From: Glycine soja
Lineage: Eukaryota; Streptophyta; Magnoliopsida; Fabales; Fabaceae
Reading direction: 5' to 3'
Length of the DNA stretch: 64,000 bases
Assembly: GCF_004193775.1 (NCBI RefSeq)
Contig: NC_041002.1
Coordinates: forward strand, 37,979,112-38,043,111
Below the pieces are notes generated by a model that had not been told where the DNA came from, searched no databases, and saw only the letters and a program-made list of their open reading frames with translations. The position numbers were made by a program, and so were the translations under genes. Below are positions 1 to 12,393 of the stretch, one piece after another (the first letter of the stretch is position 1; each line of letters begins with the position of its first letter).

Positions 1-1490
1 TGTCAAAAGTAGTCAAAGACCCTATATTTTCATATTGATGGATTTAATCCTCAAACTCTTTTTTAAGAAAAAGATGTATATTTAGTTTCTCCTCTCTAAG
101 AATTTATCATATTTTTTTTTAAAATTATAAAAGTCTAAATTTACATATTTTTAAATTAAATTTGAGTACCAAAATTCACCAATATAAAATAACATAGCTT
201 TTAACCATATTTGACAAAAATATTGAAACTAAAATCACAATTTTTCTTTTTAACTTTTAAGAAGTTGTTACACTATTTGTTTTTATTCTAAAAGTTTTGG
301 TAGATGAACTTGGGATATCTTTTGTTTAGAGTTAAGAATTAATCTATCAAGATATTAAGAATTATTTAAAAAATATCTCTTAATCATATCTTTAAAGGAT
401 AAAATGATATGTTAACTGTGGCACATTATATTAGTGTTATTATTTTGACAGCCACTGTATTAGTGTTATTATCGTAAAAGTATGTAAATAAACATGAGCA
501 GAAAAACAAATAAAAATAAACACGTGGCCAATTAATAGATCTATCTTTTTTATGCACGTGTGGCATACCGACCACTTTTCCGATTTGTTTTCTTGTCTTA
601 TTTCTTACGGATATGTATGGTATGTCCATACTTGTTAGTTACGAGGTGATTCTACTTGATCAGTGCAGCTTTCTAGTCCTTTTGACTTTTAGACACCACT
701 AAAGCTAGGAACTTCATTTTCGCCAAAGAAAACCATGAACTCCTTTTTCCTTGAGGAAATCCAGAAACAATAAGAGAGGCTTGGACGGTCCTCAAGTAAT
801 TATATAACATACGTGTATTTATTTTTCTTTTATTTCCTATTTACTTATGTTTTTCCCAATTCATCACTTATCAGTTATCACGCTTATTACTTTTTCTCTT
901 TTCTTCTACCCCAAATTCACCTCAAAATATATTCAACATTCATATTTTTTACACCAAACGTTTATATTTTGTCGTCCCCCGATCTACAAATATGTCTACT
1001 TTTAACGAGTACATATTGTTTTATGTCCCTGGATATTTTAAAAAATAAAAAAATAATGATGTGTGTAATTATTTATTACATAAAATCTCTATTTAATGAG
1101 ATGAAAGATACTATACTGATAAGATGGAATTTTATTTCCAACAAAATGAGTAATGTATATAATTAACGGGAAAAAGTAAGAGTGTACCTAGTAGGATCAG
1201 TATATTTTTTTTATCAGTAGAATTGGTATATATAGTGACCAGGGTTTACATTTTTTTAGAAAGTTCTAGGCTTAAACCTTAATTTTACCTTACTATTGTG
1301 CAAAATAAATAAATTAATAAGAGTGTATTTACAATTAATTTGCATTGAAATATGTTATAATCTTGATTAAGTCTAATTAATGATGGATACAGTATTATTT
1401 GTTTACTTTGCATATTTACATATTTTATTGGAATTCCAAAACAATTCTTGACTCAAGCTCATTATAGACAAACAGTAAAATAGATAGTAA
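1..1490. other. AT-rich intergenic DNA, no gene seen
   Basis: No open reading frame here resembles a known protein. The longest (813-1166, + strand) is rich in F, Y, I and S, as expected of translated AT-rich noise. The 3' end of the LINE described below must lie near the right edge, but I could not place a poly(A) tail with confidence. Confidence 0.6.
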
Positions 1491-1499
1491 AGACAAGGA

Positions 1500-1925
1500 A
1501 CAAAACAAGAAGGTCTAAAATGCACTACTCCCATGCAGTCCGCAAGCAGGAGGGTCTAAAGTTGCAATGGGCAAGATATCCAAACATGGAGCGATTCTTC
1601 ATGGTTAGCTCCATATTTAGCCAGCCAATAAGCGTCAAAGTTTCCTAGCTTAAGAACATGACAGAATCTTACATCCCATTTTCTGTTGATAAGATCCGGG
1701 ATCAACATGACAAGAGAGTAATAAGGATGAAGCATATATTAATTTCCTTCTGGATGAGATCCAAAGCTATTTGAGGGTCTGATTCACATATAACAGATAT
1801 GAAACCATCCTCCCATGCTTTGAACAGACCATTGTAATTGGAAAAAGTCTTAGCTTTGAGGCTAGTTGAAATACCACATGATCCTGCAAAACAGGAGATG
1901 AAATTCCCCAGATGATTTCGAAGAA
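1500..1925 (-). pseudogene. LINE ORF2 fragment D: RNase H-like C-terminus
   Basis: This is the last of four pieces of one L1-type plant LINE (non-LTR retrotransposon) ORF2 on the minus strand. Translation gives a plant LINE RNase H-like segment, with blocks such as RNHLGNFISCFAGSCG and ICESDPQIALDLIQ, followed by a degraded tail ending in LLLADCMGVVHFRPS. The sequence joins in phase to fragment C at 7322: GGIL continues to RNHLG once the copia insertion and one copy of AAGAA are removed. In-frame stops and frame changes show it is dead. Seen directly: protein similarity and exact junction. Known: plant L1 elements carry endonuclease, RT and often RNase H. The element's end near 1500 is approximate. 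Confidence 0.8.
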
Positions 1926-2351
1926 TGTTGGTTAATTTGAAAATCGGGATAATACTGGATAAATTTGAAGTCGTGTATAACACTTTCAGATTGAATCAAA
2001 TTTTGGGGTTCAACCAAAATTGTTCAATCGGATAAAATCAGAAGATTATAATTCAAGAGTTTTGTTTTGGTCTTGTATGTTTTGTCACACGTTATGCTTT
2101 CTGAACCAGAATGATTATTTATGATCAAAGAACAGGTGGTTTTTTTTTTTGCGGTTGATGAAAGTTTTTTTCTTTATAAAAACTTCCGTTGATGGAAGTT
2201 TTAGTAACTTCCATGTAACTTCCAACCGTTGATGGAAGTTTCAGTAACTTCCAAAATTTGCCTAAACCAAACATCTCATTATTACATTAAAACAAACGTG
2301 CACTTTTATTTTAACATAATAAAGAGATCAATTACACTAAAATGTCCAACA
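1926..2351 (-). repeat. 3' LTR of the copia element
   Basis: This 426-bp LTR ends in TGTTGG/CCAACA. It contains a roughly 40-bp direct repeat whose core (TGGAAGTTTTAGTAACTTCC) is itself a near-perfect hairpin. The second repeat unit has lost about 12 bp relative to the other LTR. Such repeats in the U3 region often act as enhancer boxes in copia elements (inference). Confidence 0.92.
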
Positions 2352-2366
2352 AACCTCCCCCATTTT
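2352..2366 (-). other. Polypurine tract of the copia element
   Basis: On the minus strand this reads AAAATGGGGGAGGTT, directly abutting the TGTTGGACA start of the 3' LTR. It is the expected second-strand priming site. Confidence 0.85.
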
Positions 2367-2879
2367 AGTGTAATTACCGATCAAATCACCAAAGTCATAA
2401 CATACCACAAACTACTGCATAGATGAAATATCGTGACGATTGAATTTTATCTTAGCAAATTACACGTTTCAAATATTCGAATATTAGGGTGTCACTAAGG
2501 ATTGAACCCTTTCTATTCATAATGAATACATGAAGATAATCTGCACAATAGTTTATAACATTACTCTTGCTCGACACTAGTTTACTAGCCTGTGTCCCTA
2601 TCCTTCATAAGCATATCAAAGCCAAGTCCCAGCTTCTTGAAGCGGCTAAACTTCATGCTTATATAGGTAGTCACTTTCTTTCTTGCACCTGCAAATGCAA
2701 TTTTTCAAAAGAACCATTGAGAAGTTATACTTCAACCTCCTTAACTTACAGAACCGAACACATTCCTTTTGGGATACTTTCGATGATGTGTTCCAATCTC
2801 TACATGTTAAGCTTTCCACATTGAATTCGGCACCTAATGTCATATTAGATGGGAATTGGGTATCTTAACATAAGAGATT

Positions 2880-5800
2880 TCAGATGGACTTTAATCCTAA
2901 TCCCACAGCCGACCTTTTCACGAGATCTCTACTTAACCCTTTGGTTAAATGATCGGCCAAATTATGCTGAGTTCTCACAAACTCCACTGATATTACACCA
3001 TGCATGATTAACTCCCGAACCATGTTGTGTCTAACACCCAAGTGTCCAGACTTCCCATTATACACTTGACTATATGCCTTAGCCAAAGTAGCCTGACTAT
3101 CGCACCTGATAGACATGGGAGGTATAGGTTTGGACCACAATGGAATCTCATAGATCAGATTTCTTAGCCACTCAGCTTCTTTACCAGCTGCTGCTAAAGC
3201 TACAAATTCATATTCCATTGTTGAATTTGTAATGCAGGTCTGTTTCTTGGATGCCCAAGAGATAGCACCTCCTCCAAGGAGGAATACCCAACCACTAGTG
3301 GATGAATAATCTTCCATATTGGTTATCCAACTTGCATAAGAGTAACCTTCAATAACCGAAGGAAATCCAGTATATGTCAAACCATAGTCAATGGTTCCCT
3401 TTAAGTACTTGAATACTCTATTCATAGCTTGCCAATGATGAGAACTGGGATTACTTGTAAATCTACTAAGTTTAGCAACAACATAAGCTATATCAGGCCT
3501 AGTACTAATCATTGCATACATGAGTGATCCTATCGTCCTTGAGTATTCAAGTTAAGACACTGCTACACCTTTATTAGGTAATAGCTTCAGGTTAGGATCA
3601 ATGGGAGTGCTTACCGGAGAACAATCTTTAAACTTAAATTTCTCCAATATCTTCTCAATATAATGTGATTGAGAGATGGAAATGCCATTGTTTCCACATT
3701 TGATCTTTATTCCTAAGATCACATCCGCCTCCCCCATATCTTTCATATCAAACTTAGAAGACAAAAATGCCTTAGTTTCATCAGCTTGATCTTGGTCGGT
3801 ACCAAAGATCAACATGTCATCTACATACAGACAAATGATAACTCCTTTGCCATGAGTATCAAACTTGCTGTATAGACATTTATCTGCTTGGTTTAGAACA
3901 AAACCACTAGACAACACATCCTCATCAAATTTTTTATGCCATTGTTTAGGCGCTTGTTTCAAGCCATAAAGAGATTTCATCAGTTTACACACCTTATTTT
4001 CATTTCCTGGCATAACAAACCCTTCAGGTTGTTTCATGTATATCTCTTCATCCAATTCACCATTTAAGAATGTAGTTTTCACATCCATTTGGTGAATCAC
4101 CAGATTGTGGATAGCAGCAAGTGCTAACAACAGTCTAATAGTGGATATCCTAGCAACAGGAGCATATGTATCGAAAAAATCAATACCCTCCTTTTGCCTA
4201 AAGCCTTGGATAACCAATCTGGCTTTGTACTTGTCAACAGTACCATCCACTTTCATCTTTCTCCTAAAGATCATCTTACATCCTAATGGCTTACATCCAG
4301 GAGGTAAGTCAACCAATTTCCAGGTATTATTTTGCATGATGGAATCCATCTCACTTTGGATTGCTTCTTTCCAGAATACAACATCCCTTGAAGCCATTGC
4401 TTCACTAAAAGTCTTTGGGTCTTACTCAACATTAAGGCAATATTGATATTGAAATTCAATATCATTCCTTGACCCTTCAACCAAATAGAGTTGAAAGTCA
4501 TCACCAAATGACTTAGCCTTTCTTACTCTCGTACTCTTTCTAGTTTCAGTACTAGTTGAAGGTATATCCTCAATATTAACTGAGACTTTCGACATGGAAT
4601 TCATGTCCTTTGGCCTAGGTATAGATGTAAACCTTTGTTCATCAAAGATAGCATCCCGTGACTCTATAACCGAGTTCACAGCAACAGAATCATTAGATTC
4701 TAGCACATAGAATCTATATGCTTTAGAATGTTCAGCATATCCAATAAATATGCAATCTATACCTCTTTCACCTATGGTTTTCCTTTTAGGTTCTGTAAGC
4801 CTGACTACAGCCCTACATCCCCAAATTTTGAGATAACTCAAATTTGGTGTCTTTTTGTGCCAAAGTTCATATGGGGTAACCTTATTCCTTTTGTTAGGAA
4901 TTCGGTTCAACAAGTAACAGGCTATTAACATAGCCTCACCCCAAAATCCTTCACTTAAACCCGAATAGGATAACATGGAATTCACCATTTCTTTCAAGGT
5001 TCTATTCTTCCTTTCGACTACACCATTCTATTGTGGTGTATAGGGAGCTGTAGTTTGATGTATTATTCCAGTAGATTGAAAATAAACCGGATCATAAAAC
5101 TCACCTCCCCTATCTGTACGAAGAGTTTTGATTAGCCCATTTTGATGAAGTTCTACCTATTTCTTATAAATTTTAAATTTATCAAGAGCTTCATCTTTTG
5201 TGTTTAATAAATATACATAACAATACCTTGATGCATCATCAATAAAAGTAACAAGATATTTTTTATGACCTAATGATGGAGTAGCATGAAAATCACACAA
5301 ATCACTATGAATAAGGTCTAAGACTTTAGTCTCACTTTTAACATCCTTAAAAGGTTTCCTAGTGATCTTGGTCAACATGCAAGTTTTGCATTTTTCAATG
5401 TTCATATCAAAAGGAGGAATCATACTTGTTTTTGACATATCTTTTAATCTTTTGTAATGAACATGTCCTAATCTAGCATGCCAAATTTCTGATTTTGTCA
5501 TATTAGTTATAGAACTACACGAGGCCATACAAACAGATTCATGAACAAAAAGAACATCAATGTTTAATTTAAACATTCCATTACAACGATAACCAAATCC
5601 AACAAACGAACCATGTCTTGACAAGATGTACTTGTCACTTTCAAGTACTTGCTTGAAACCATAATTATTTAAAACTATACCAGACAATAAGTTCTTACGA
5701 ATACCAGGTACAAATAAGACATTATCCAAATACAAACTTTTTCCGGAAGTAAAAACTAAATTCACACAACCTAATCCTAGGATTGGTTCAGTTGCAACAT

Positions 5801-6107
5801 TGCCCATCTTCACAATAGAGCCATCATCGATTGGTCTAAATTCCTTGAACCAACGACGATCTTTGCACACATGGCTTGTTGCTCCCGAATCAAACCACCA
5901 AGCAACGTCATCATCCTGCACATAGTATGCATCAGATATTAGTGATACATAATTTGAATTCGTATTCGAATTAAAATTATTCACTACAATCTGACCTTGT
6001 TGCTTTTCAGGATCATTAGACCCACTTGGACCAGCCTTGTTCTTTCCTTTGAACACCCGGCAATCCCTCTTTAAATGATCAGGTTTCCCACACTTCCAAC
6101 ATGACAA
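2880..6107 (-). pseudogene. copia pol pseudogene (protease, integrase, RT, RNase H)
   Basis: One reading frame runs from the zinc knuckle to RNase H but is cut by stops at 5157-5159, 5028-5030, 4422-4424 and 3552-3554. The order is: zinc knuckle CWKCGKPDHLKRDC; protease site WWFDSGATSH; GAG-pre-integrase and integrase, including NGVVERKNRT at the interrupted position; RT with an intact LYVDDM catalytic box near 3810-3827; then RNase H. In RNase H the usual DAD-type acidic motif reads SYAS, so its active site looks lost. The gag frame upstream is offset by one nucleotide near 6100. The stop in the PQ*NG motif fits CAG to TAG. No product could mobilise this copy by itself. Confidence 0.93.
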
Positions 6108-6862
6108 TTTGTCTGTTTGTTTGGACCTTTGTTCTTATTTCCTTGAAATTTTCGTTTGTTACCTTTAGCATTGTAATTTTGCTTAACTGTTCCACTTTCC
6201 TCTACCATATTAACGAAAGAGGAACCTGCTACGTTTTTATCATTGACTTTGTCAATTTCCTGAGCCCTCAGCGACTCCTCAATCATGAAATGACTACCGA
6301 GTTGAACTAGAGTCAACTCTTCCTTCTTATGTTTCAAGGTATGCTTGAAGTCTTTCCAAGAAGAAGGCAGTTTATCAATTATAGATGAAACTGCAATGGA
6401 TTCATCCATTTTCAAATCATGTTGAGTAAACTGACCCAAAATCTGCAGCAGTTCATTATATTGTCCCATAACAGGCCTCGAATCAATTATTTTGTAATTA
6501 AAGAAATTACTAACTAAGAATTTGTTACTTGAGGCATCTTCTGCCATATACTTGGATTCAAGAGAGTCCCATAATTCCTTAGCAGACTCAACATTTTGAT
6601 AAATATCAAAGAAAGAGTCAGACATACCATTCAGAATGTGTCCACGACAAATGTAATCGTCGTTCTCCCATTTTGAACGCTTCCTTGTTTGATCCAGAGT
6701 TTCGTCTTCCATATACACCGGCATCGGTGTACTCAGCACATACACCACATTCAATGTTGTCAAGAGAAAATGCATCTTCTTCTGCCATCTTCTGAAATCC
6801 TGCCCTTCAAACTTGTCCAACTTCGCAAACTTGCTTGTCATCTTCGAACTATCGTTCGTCAT
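6071..6862 (-). pseudogene. copia gag (UBN2-type capsid), frameshifted at its end
   Basis: This 263-residue frame starts at ATG 6860-6862, just inside the 5' LTR. It begins with a hydrophilic stretch and FEGQDFRRWQKKMHFLL, typical of copia Gag (UBN2/retrotran_gag) proteins that build the virus-like particle. Conserved blocks include AKELWDSLESKY and LPSSWKDFKHTLKHKKEELT. The frame drifts off near 6100, where the zinc knuckle should follow in the same polyprotein. The knuckle is found one frame over, so a 1-nt indel separates Gag from pol. The body of Gag is otherwise free of stops. Confidence 0.9.
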
Positions 6863-6880
6863 CTCGAAAAATTTGATTCA

Positions 6881-7321
6881 ATCTGAAAGTGTTATACACG
6901 ACTTCAGATTTATCTAGTATTATCTCGATTTTCAAATTAACCAACAAAAGTTTGAATCAAATTTTGGGGTTCAACCAAAATTGTTCAATCGGATAAAATC
7001 AGAAGATTATAATTCAAGAGTTTTGTTTTGGTCTTGTATGTTTTGTCACACGATATGCTTTCTGATCCAGAATGATTATTTATGATCAAAGAATAGGTGG
7101 TTTTTTTTGGCGGTTGATGGAAGTTTTTTTCTTTTTAAAAACTGCCGTTGATGGAAGTTTTAGTAACTTCCATATAACTTCCAACCATTGATGGAAGTTT
7201 TAGTAACTTCCATGTAACTTCCAAAATTTGCCTAAACCGAACATCTCGTTATTACATTAAAACAAGCGTGCACTCTTATTTTAATATAATAAAGAGATCA
7301 ATTACACTAAAATGTCCAACA
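6881..7321 (-). repeat. 5' LTR of the copia element with an inverted end
   Basis: This is the partner of the LTR at 1926-2351. From about 6965 to 7321 the two align directly. The terminal 65 bp (6881-6946) are present in reverse orientation relative to the other LTR, between short inverted repeats (AAATTTGATTCA near 6869-6880 and its complement near 6952-6963). Two copies of a 40-bp direct repeat are at about 7144-7227. Confidence 0.88.
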
Positions 7322-8561
7322 AAGAATTCCACCAAAACTAGCTTTTCCTGGGTTGCCAAATGAATTCCCATCTGGGTTTCACAAAAGGAAAGTTATAGGA
7401 GGCTCCCGATTTATGTAGCACCCAGGAATGCGAGTTTTTTCTGACTTTGACAATGAGTAACAATGTCTGCATGGATAATATGAATCTTGTTGCGAATATT
7501 TCAATGGCTCCAAATGAAATCCTAGAAAACAGAAGCATTGCGCGCCTTCCATAGAATCCAACAAGTCGCTGCAAAGAGGGTTCTACTATCTTTGTTGATG
7601 TTTGTGATCACCCAATTAGATTGGTAGAATTGGTCATTCTCGTCCGGTCCAGCTTCAATGTGTGCCAAAAAAATATTGAGAACATGCAGTCACGAAGTAA
7701 ATGCATGATAGACTCCACTCCAGTGCCGCACCTGCAAAAAGAATCCAAAGACATGTGTCTAAAGACATGAAAAGCATTAGTAGGAAGGCTCTCATGAAGA
7801 ATGAGGCATAGAAAGTGTTTAATGTTTTCTGGTACGTGTAATTTCCAGACCCAGGGCCGGTTTTGGAACAGAGTGATAGGTAGTGGACTCTCGGTAGTGA
7901 GCCATTGGAAGGAGGATTTGAAAGAATAAACCCCAGACTAAGAATGTCCTCAAATAACAGTATCCTCTAAACTATCATTAAGAATATGACTTTGAAGCTC
8001 TCGTTTTACTTCCTCAAGTATCAGAGTTGCTACTAGACTGAATGCCAAACTTCATTATGATAGAGGTCAGAAATACGTAATGTCCTGAATATTGACATAA
8101 GGGACCAACCTGCATAAGAAATCCTCTTTCGACCATTTATCATACTATAGCGAGATATCTCCTCTACCAATTATTACTTGAAAACCAAGCTTGAGGTGGC
8201 TGGTTGATTTAACAATGAGGTGCAAGTGTATGATGTCCCCTATAAGATAGAAGCGTGAAGGATGGAGGTACCATTCAGGTACTTGGTTGCAAGCAATTGA
8301 ACCCATAACTTCTCTTTCTCATACATAATATCCCAAGTATGTTTGCTAAGAGAGATATGTTAATTCTGCGAGCAGGTCTAATACCAAGACCTCCACGGGC
8401 TCTAGGAAGGGAGATGGTGTTCCAATTCACCCAATTTGAGTGGTCATTCCCCTATATGAACCACCTAATAGAAGAATAAATTTGTTCACAAACACCATCA
8501 GGAATCCACAGATTCTGCATTGTGTAAATGGGCATAAATGTGAGAATCGATTGAGCCAGAG
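7322..8561 (-). pseudogene. LINE ORF2 fragment C: RT C-terminal and zinc-finger RT region
   Basis: Minus-strand translation gives LAQSILTFMPIYTMQNLWIP, then a WVNWNTISLPRARGGLG-type block. These are the segment that follows the RT palm in plant L1 elements, before the zf-RVT and RNase H regions. An in-frame stop lies in WFI*GND, and later parts are frame-shifted. The left end continues into fragment D across the copia insertion. The right end continues into fragment B across the CACTA insertion at 8562 (RVT joins LAQSIL). The fragment is old and non-coding now. Confidence 0.85.
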
Positions 8562-9062
8562 CACTACTAGAAAGAATGGATTTAACATCGCTACGTTAAC
8601 ATCTGTTTTTGAAAAAATCGATATTAACAAAAGTACGATAGCATATTCGTAAATAAGAGAGTTTGTTAACATTGATTTTCAAAAAATCAATGTTAACACG
8701 ACTTCGTTAGCATCGATTTTTCAAAAACTGATGCTAATGAAGTCATGTTAACATCGGGTTTTTAAAATCCAACGTTAACATGACTTATATTAGCATCGAT
8801 TTTCTAGAAAATCGATGTTGTGATTTACTTTAAATATCAGATGTTTCATTTTTGTTATCAGATTTTTATTATCGCGCTTATTACATTTGAAAAAGAACCC
8901 AACATCGTCGTTGTCGCCATAGCCCTAGCCGCCGTGGTCACTGTCACCGTTGTGGTCATTGTCACTATCATTGTTTTTGTTGACTACAAGATTCCATTGA
9001 AGAGTAGTCATCACAGGGCAGCTTTGTCTCTCATGGACGCTAGGATGTATTGATTGCTACCA

Positions 9063-9891
9063 TTGTGCGACTAGAGCACTCTAGCCGTGTTCGTGCTACT
9101 AGAGTTGGAGTCACGATAAAACAATACTTTGGAATGGCTTCAAGAAGCTGTTGCACATCTATGCCCATGACTCCCAAAGACCTTGAGTAGTTGACACAAA
9201 AAATCAGGGACCAACTGCAAGAGTCGATCACTAAAAAAGTGACTCGACAACTAATGTTATCCTTTAATCAGATGCAGTTCCCAATGTAGTTATAGATACA
9301 ATCACAGGGACTTGTACTGTCTCCTGAGCCTTAGGTTAGTCCTTCGACTACTCATGTCAACACAAGGGGAGGCTAAGTCCATCCCTCGAGGCAGGACCCA
9401 AACACGGGTGAATCAGAGAAATGTGGGTTGTCTGTTGATGACAATCCTCCCCACCTGGTTGCCCTTGAAAGAGTTTATGAGGGGTCGACAATCATCCACA
9501 ACGTCCTTTTGGGAAATGATCAAGTGAAGGACGGTGTTGAGGAAGTTCAAGATGCTGATGCTCGTGTCCCTGTACCCACTCAAGAGGTTTAGTTAGTGGA
9601 GTAGACCCTTAACACCTTCCTTGCTTGGGCGACACATCTTGTACAACCTTTTTCAAAACAAGTATTTCCTTTTTTTGTGTTTGTTATTATTAAAAAAGCA
9701 TTTGTTAAAAAAAGTGTTGACTATCATTGACTTATGTTTATTAACTGTGTAGGATAAACAGGGAGCTGAGGGATCGACAAAACTTGTTGATAGGTTGGAA
9801 CTTGATGACAATCCCCTATACCAGATGACATTGACGATCCCGCAACTTTTTCTCAAGCCTTTGCAATTGTCGTGGGATGCAACTATGTTTC
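9063..9891 (+). pseudogene. CACTA-associated ORF, 5' part (interrupted at 9891)
   Basis: Plus-strand frames give pieces of a CACTA second protein: KVTRQLMLSFNQMQ, NPPHLVALERVYEGSTIIHN and then NPLYQMTLTIPQLFLKPLQ up to WDATMF at 9889. The reading continues at 18992 with GVYNNNFPLYIKHEDLFEIV, proving one gene split by the nested CACTA. Several in-frame stops and frame changes are present. I recognise this as the long N-terminal region that precedes a Ulp1-like protease domain in legume CACTA elements (family knowledge). Its own function is unknown. Confidence 0.7.
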
Positions 9892-10599
9892 CACTACAAA
9901 AAAAGAGTCTATTTCTGATGGCCATAATCCATCGGAAAACTCAAAAATCCATCATCGATAAATCAAAATTTCCGACGAATTTTGGTCGTAGGAAATTAAA
10001 ACCGACGGATTTTTTGTGATTGTCGGAAATTTCAGACGGAAATACCATTAGATGATTCCATCAGAAATTTTTGACAGTTAATTCCTTTAGAAATTTCCAA
10101 TAGATTCGTCTGTCAGAAATTTTCCACGGATACGTCTTTGACAGATTTTTCGGTGGAAAATTTGCGATAGACATATCTGTAAGAAAATTCATCGAAAATA
10201 TTTAAGTTTTATGAATAATTGTTTATTTCATTTTTTTCATTTTTATTAACTAACATTGATAATTTAGGAATTATTTTTTGTATTTATATTATTTAACGTC
10301 AAAATTTTAATTAAAAAATGCTCAAATTCATAAATCCAAAACAAATAGTAAAATAGATCATTAAGTTAAATTGTTAATAAATCTAAAAGTAAATCACAAT
10401 GTAATATGTCAATAGTAATTTTGTGTTGCTAAGTCAGTAATCGAAATATTCATTGGGAGAGTGCCTCTGGTGGTCATAGTCTTGTTGTTGGTCATCTGGT
10501 TACTCATTGTCTTGTTGTTGCTATTGGTCCTGATGCTACTAGTGAGGTTGTTGATGTTGATAAATAATGTTCCACGCTTCAGGAGGTAGGAATTGAAGG

Positions 10600-12160
10600 G
10601 CAACTGACTAAAATACACGCATCTCCTCCTTTGATTGATGAAGCTCCTCCCTCAGTTGGTTAATCTCTGTGGCGTCTTGAGCACGATTGGAAGATCCTTG
10701 TGTATGTCACATGAAGTTCTCATCTCCACATTTATAAGTATGAGCTAGATCTCCAGTACCATAAAGGTATCCCTTATGCTTTGGTCCTGCAACTGCAATC
10801 CAACACCGACTCCTAAGTCTTTGTTCTTCAATAGGGTCTAAAGGAGTAAGTTGTGATTCACCAACACTTGATGCAACATCAGACCTAGTTAGAGATAGTC
10901 TAGCCTCAAATTCTTCATGTCATTCATAAACAATTATTATTTAATAAATATATTAAACATTTTAAAGAATAAAAAACATGGAAGATAATGGTTTCACATG
11001 TGTCTGCGTAGATCTATCATCGACATATTGACCAATATCCTTTCATAAATGAGGTTGCTGAAAGACCTCATCTACGTATACAAATCGACCAAGCTTCTTT
11101 GACTATTAACAAACATTATAAAATAAACATTAAGGGGTAAATTAAACAAGCACAAAAAATATGTATTATAATTTTATTGTACATACCAAGCGAATGGTGC
11201 GATCCTGTTAGCTAAAAGAATCACCTATGTGCATACACCTACCCTTTTCACATGCTCGATTTTGTTTTTTTTTTTTTGCATGTGCACACTTGGAACGATA
11301 CCCAGGTGCATTCCAATGTGATAACAGATTGTTCCAGATACAATCTTTAATCCAATATGGCCTTTTATTTTCATTTCGAACATCCCTAAACATCTCAAAA
11401 AGTCTATGAAAGACTTTCGAGTTAAAATCTTTCTCAATTTCATTCTCTTCCTCTAGTCTCCAGACTAATTTTCTCTAAAGAATGACAAAGTTATGAAATG
11501 TTACACAATTAACAAAATACCAATTTTACAATTTCAGATCAAATAAAACAAAATCAGTATTACTATCCATTTCAACCATTGAACTAATTCATTAAGAGAA
11601 TGATAAGTTATCTTAAAATGCTAGAAAAAAAGTTCCTGATGATCTTTTGGAATTACTCCCCATGTAGGCCATGGGTGACCAAATTGTTGCCTAATGGACA
11701 ATGTGACATCCTTTGCCACAACCTTAGATGGATGAAACATAAATAGAAAAAGTAATTCGTGATAAAGTAAAAGATCAAATGATGTATCATTTATAATGAA
11801 CACTAATGTAAATTTCGTAATACTTACGCTCCATTGATAAGTGTAATCATAGGACAATCATTAGGGGGGGGGGGTCTTTCATGGCCAAATTTTTAACTTC
11901 TTCATCAATAGGCATGTTGGCTACAATCGGGGATGGGGATGGTATGGATGTAGTTACTGGGGACAATCCACATGCATCAAGATGAGATGAAAATGGTCTA
12001 ACTTCAGTTGGAGGTGGAGATGGTGTAGGTGCAACATCAGAATCCCTGATTGGAATAGATATAGTAGACAAGGATGGGGTAGATGATGACAGACTATCTT
12101 GAGGTGGTAGTAGTCTAACCACATATCATTTTTCCTTCCCACTTGTCCCTTTCCCACTAG
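10600..12160 (-). pseudogene. CACTA second protein (Transposase_24/Ptta type), broken
   Basis: Minus-strand translation in several frames gives, in order: a proline/serine-rich N-terminus (DVAPTPSPPPTEVRP); PWPTWGVIPKDHQELFF; a block WIKDCIWNNLLSHWNAPGYR followed by CAHAKKK; LGRFVYVDEVFQQPH; and the C-terminal signature LDPIEEQRLRSRCWIAVAGP with LYGTGDLAHTY. These are the hallmarks of the plant Ptta/En/Spm (Transposase_24) protein, thought to bind subterminal repeats much as TnpA does. Stops, frameshifts and AT-rich presumed introns (for example near 11100-11200 and 11460-11600) separate the blocks. A poly-G run at 11866-11874 sits in the frame. Confidence 0.8.
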
Positions 12161-12393
12161 TCATGTGACAGGGGTCGGGGAGGGTCAGCACCACCTGATA
12201 ACATATCTATATATAGAAAATAATATTACAAATAATTAATCAAATAGATTATTTGGATGAATAAAAATTAGATAACTAACAAACTTCCATTTCAGAGAAA
12301 AAATAAAATACACTAACAAAGTGTTCAAGTATTACAACAAAACAAAGATGTCACTAATAACAAACATTATAGCCGACTAAGAAACATCAATGT

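Larger units (their letters stand above)
1926..7321 (-). mobile_element. Ty1/copia LTR retrotransposon, complete but decayed
   Basis: This is a 5.4-kb element in minus orientation. It is bounded by TGTTGG...CCAACA LTRs and flanked by a perfect 5-bp target-site duplication, AAGAA (1921-1925 and 7322-7326). The order in sense is 5' LTR, gag, CCHC/protease, integrase, reverse transcriptase, RNase H, polypurine tract, 3' LTR, as in Ty1/copia. The two LTRs differ at about 17 positions plus small indels (roughly 4%), suggesting insertion on the order of 1-2 million years ago under usual plant rates (inference). One frameshift and four in-frame stops break the polyprotein. It inserted into the LINE RNase H region. 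No standard initiator-Met primer-binding site is visible after the 5' LTR, whose end is inverted (see findings). Confidence 0.95.

Noticed and set aside
813..1166. 117-codon + strand frame
   Set aside because: Extremely F/Y/I/S-rich translation of AT-rich DNA, with no motif or context supporting a gene.
10409..10618. 69-codon minus frame rich in N, T and M
   Set aside because: It overlaps the degraded C-terminal end of the CACTA second protein in another frame; no independent support.
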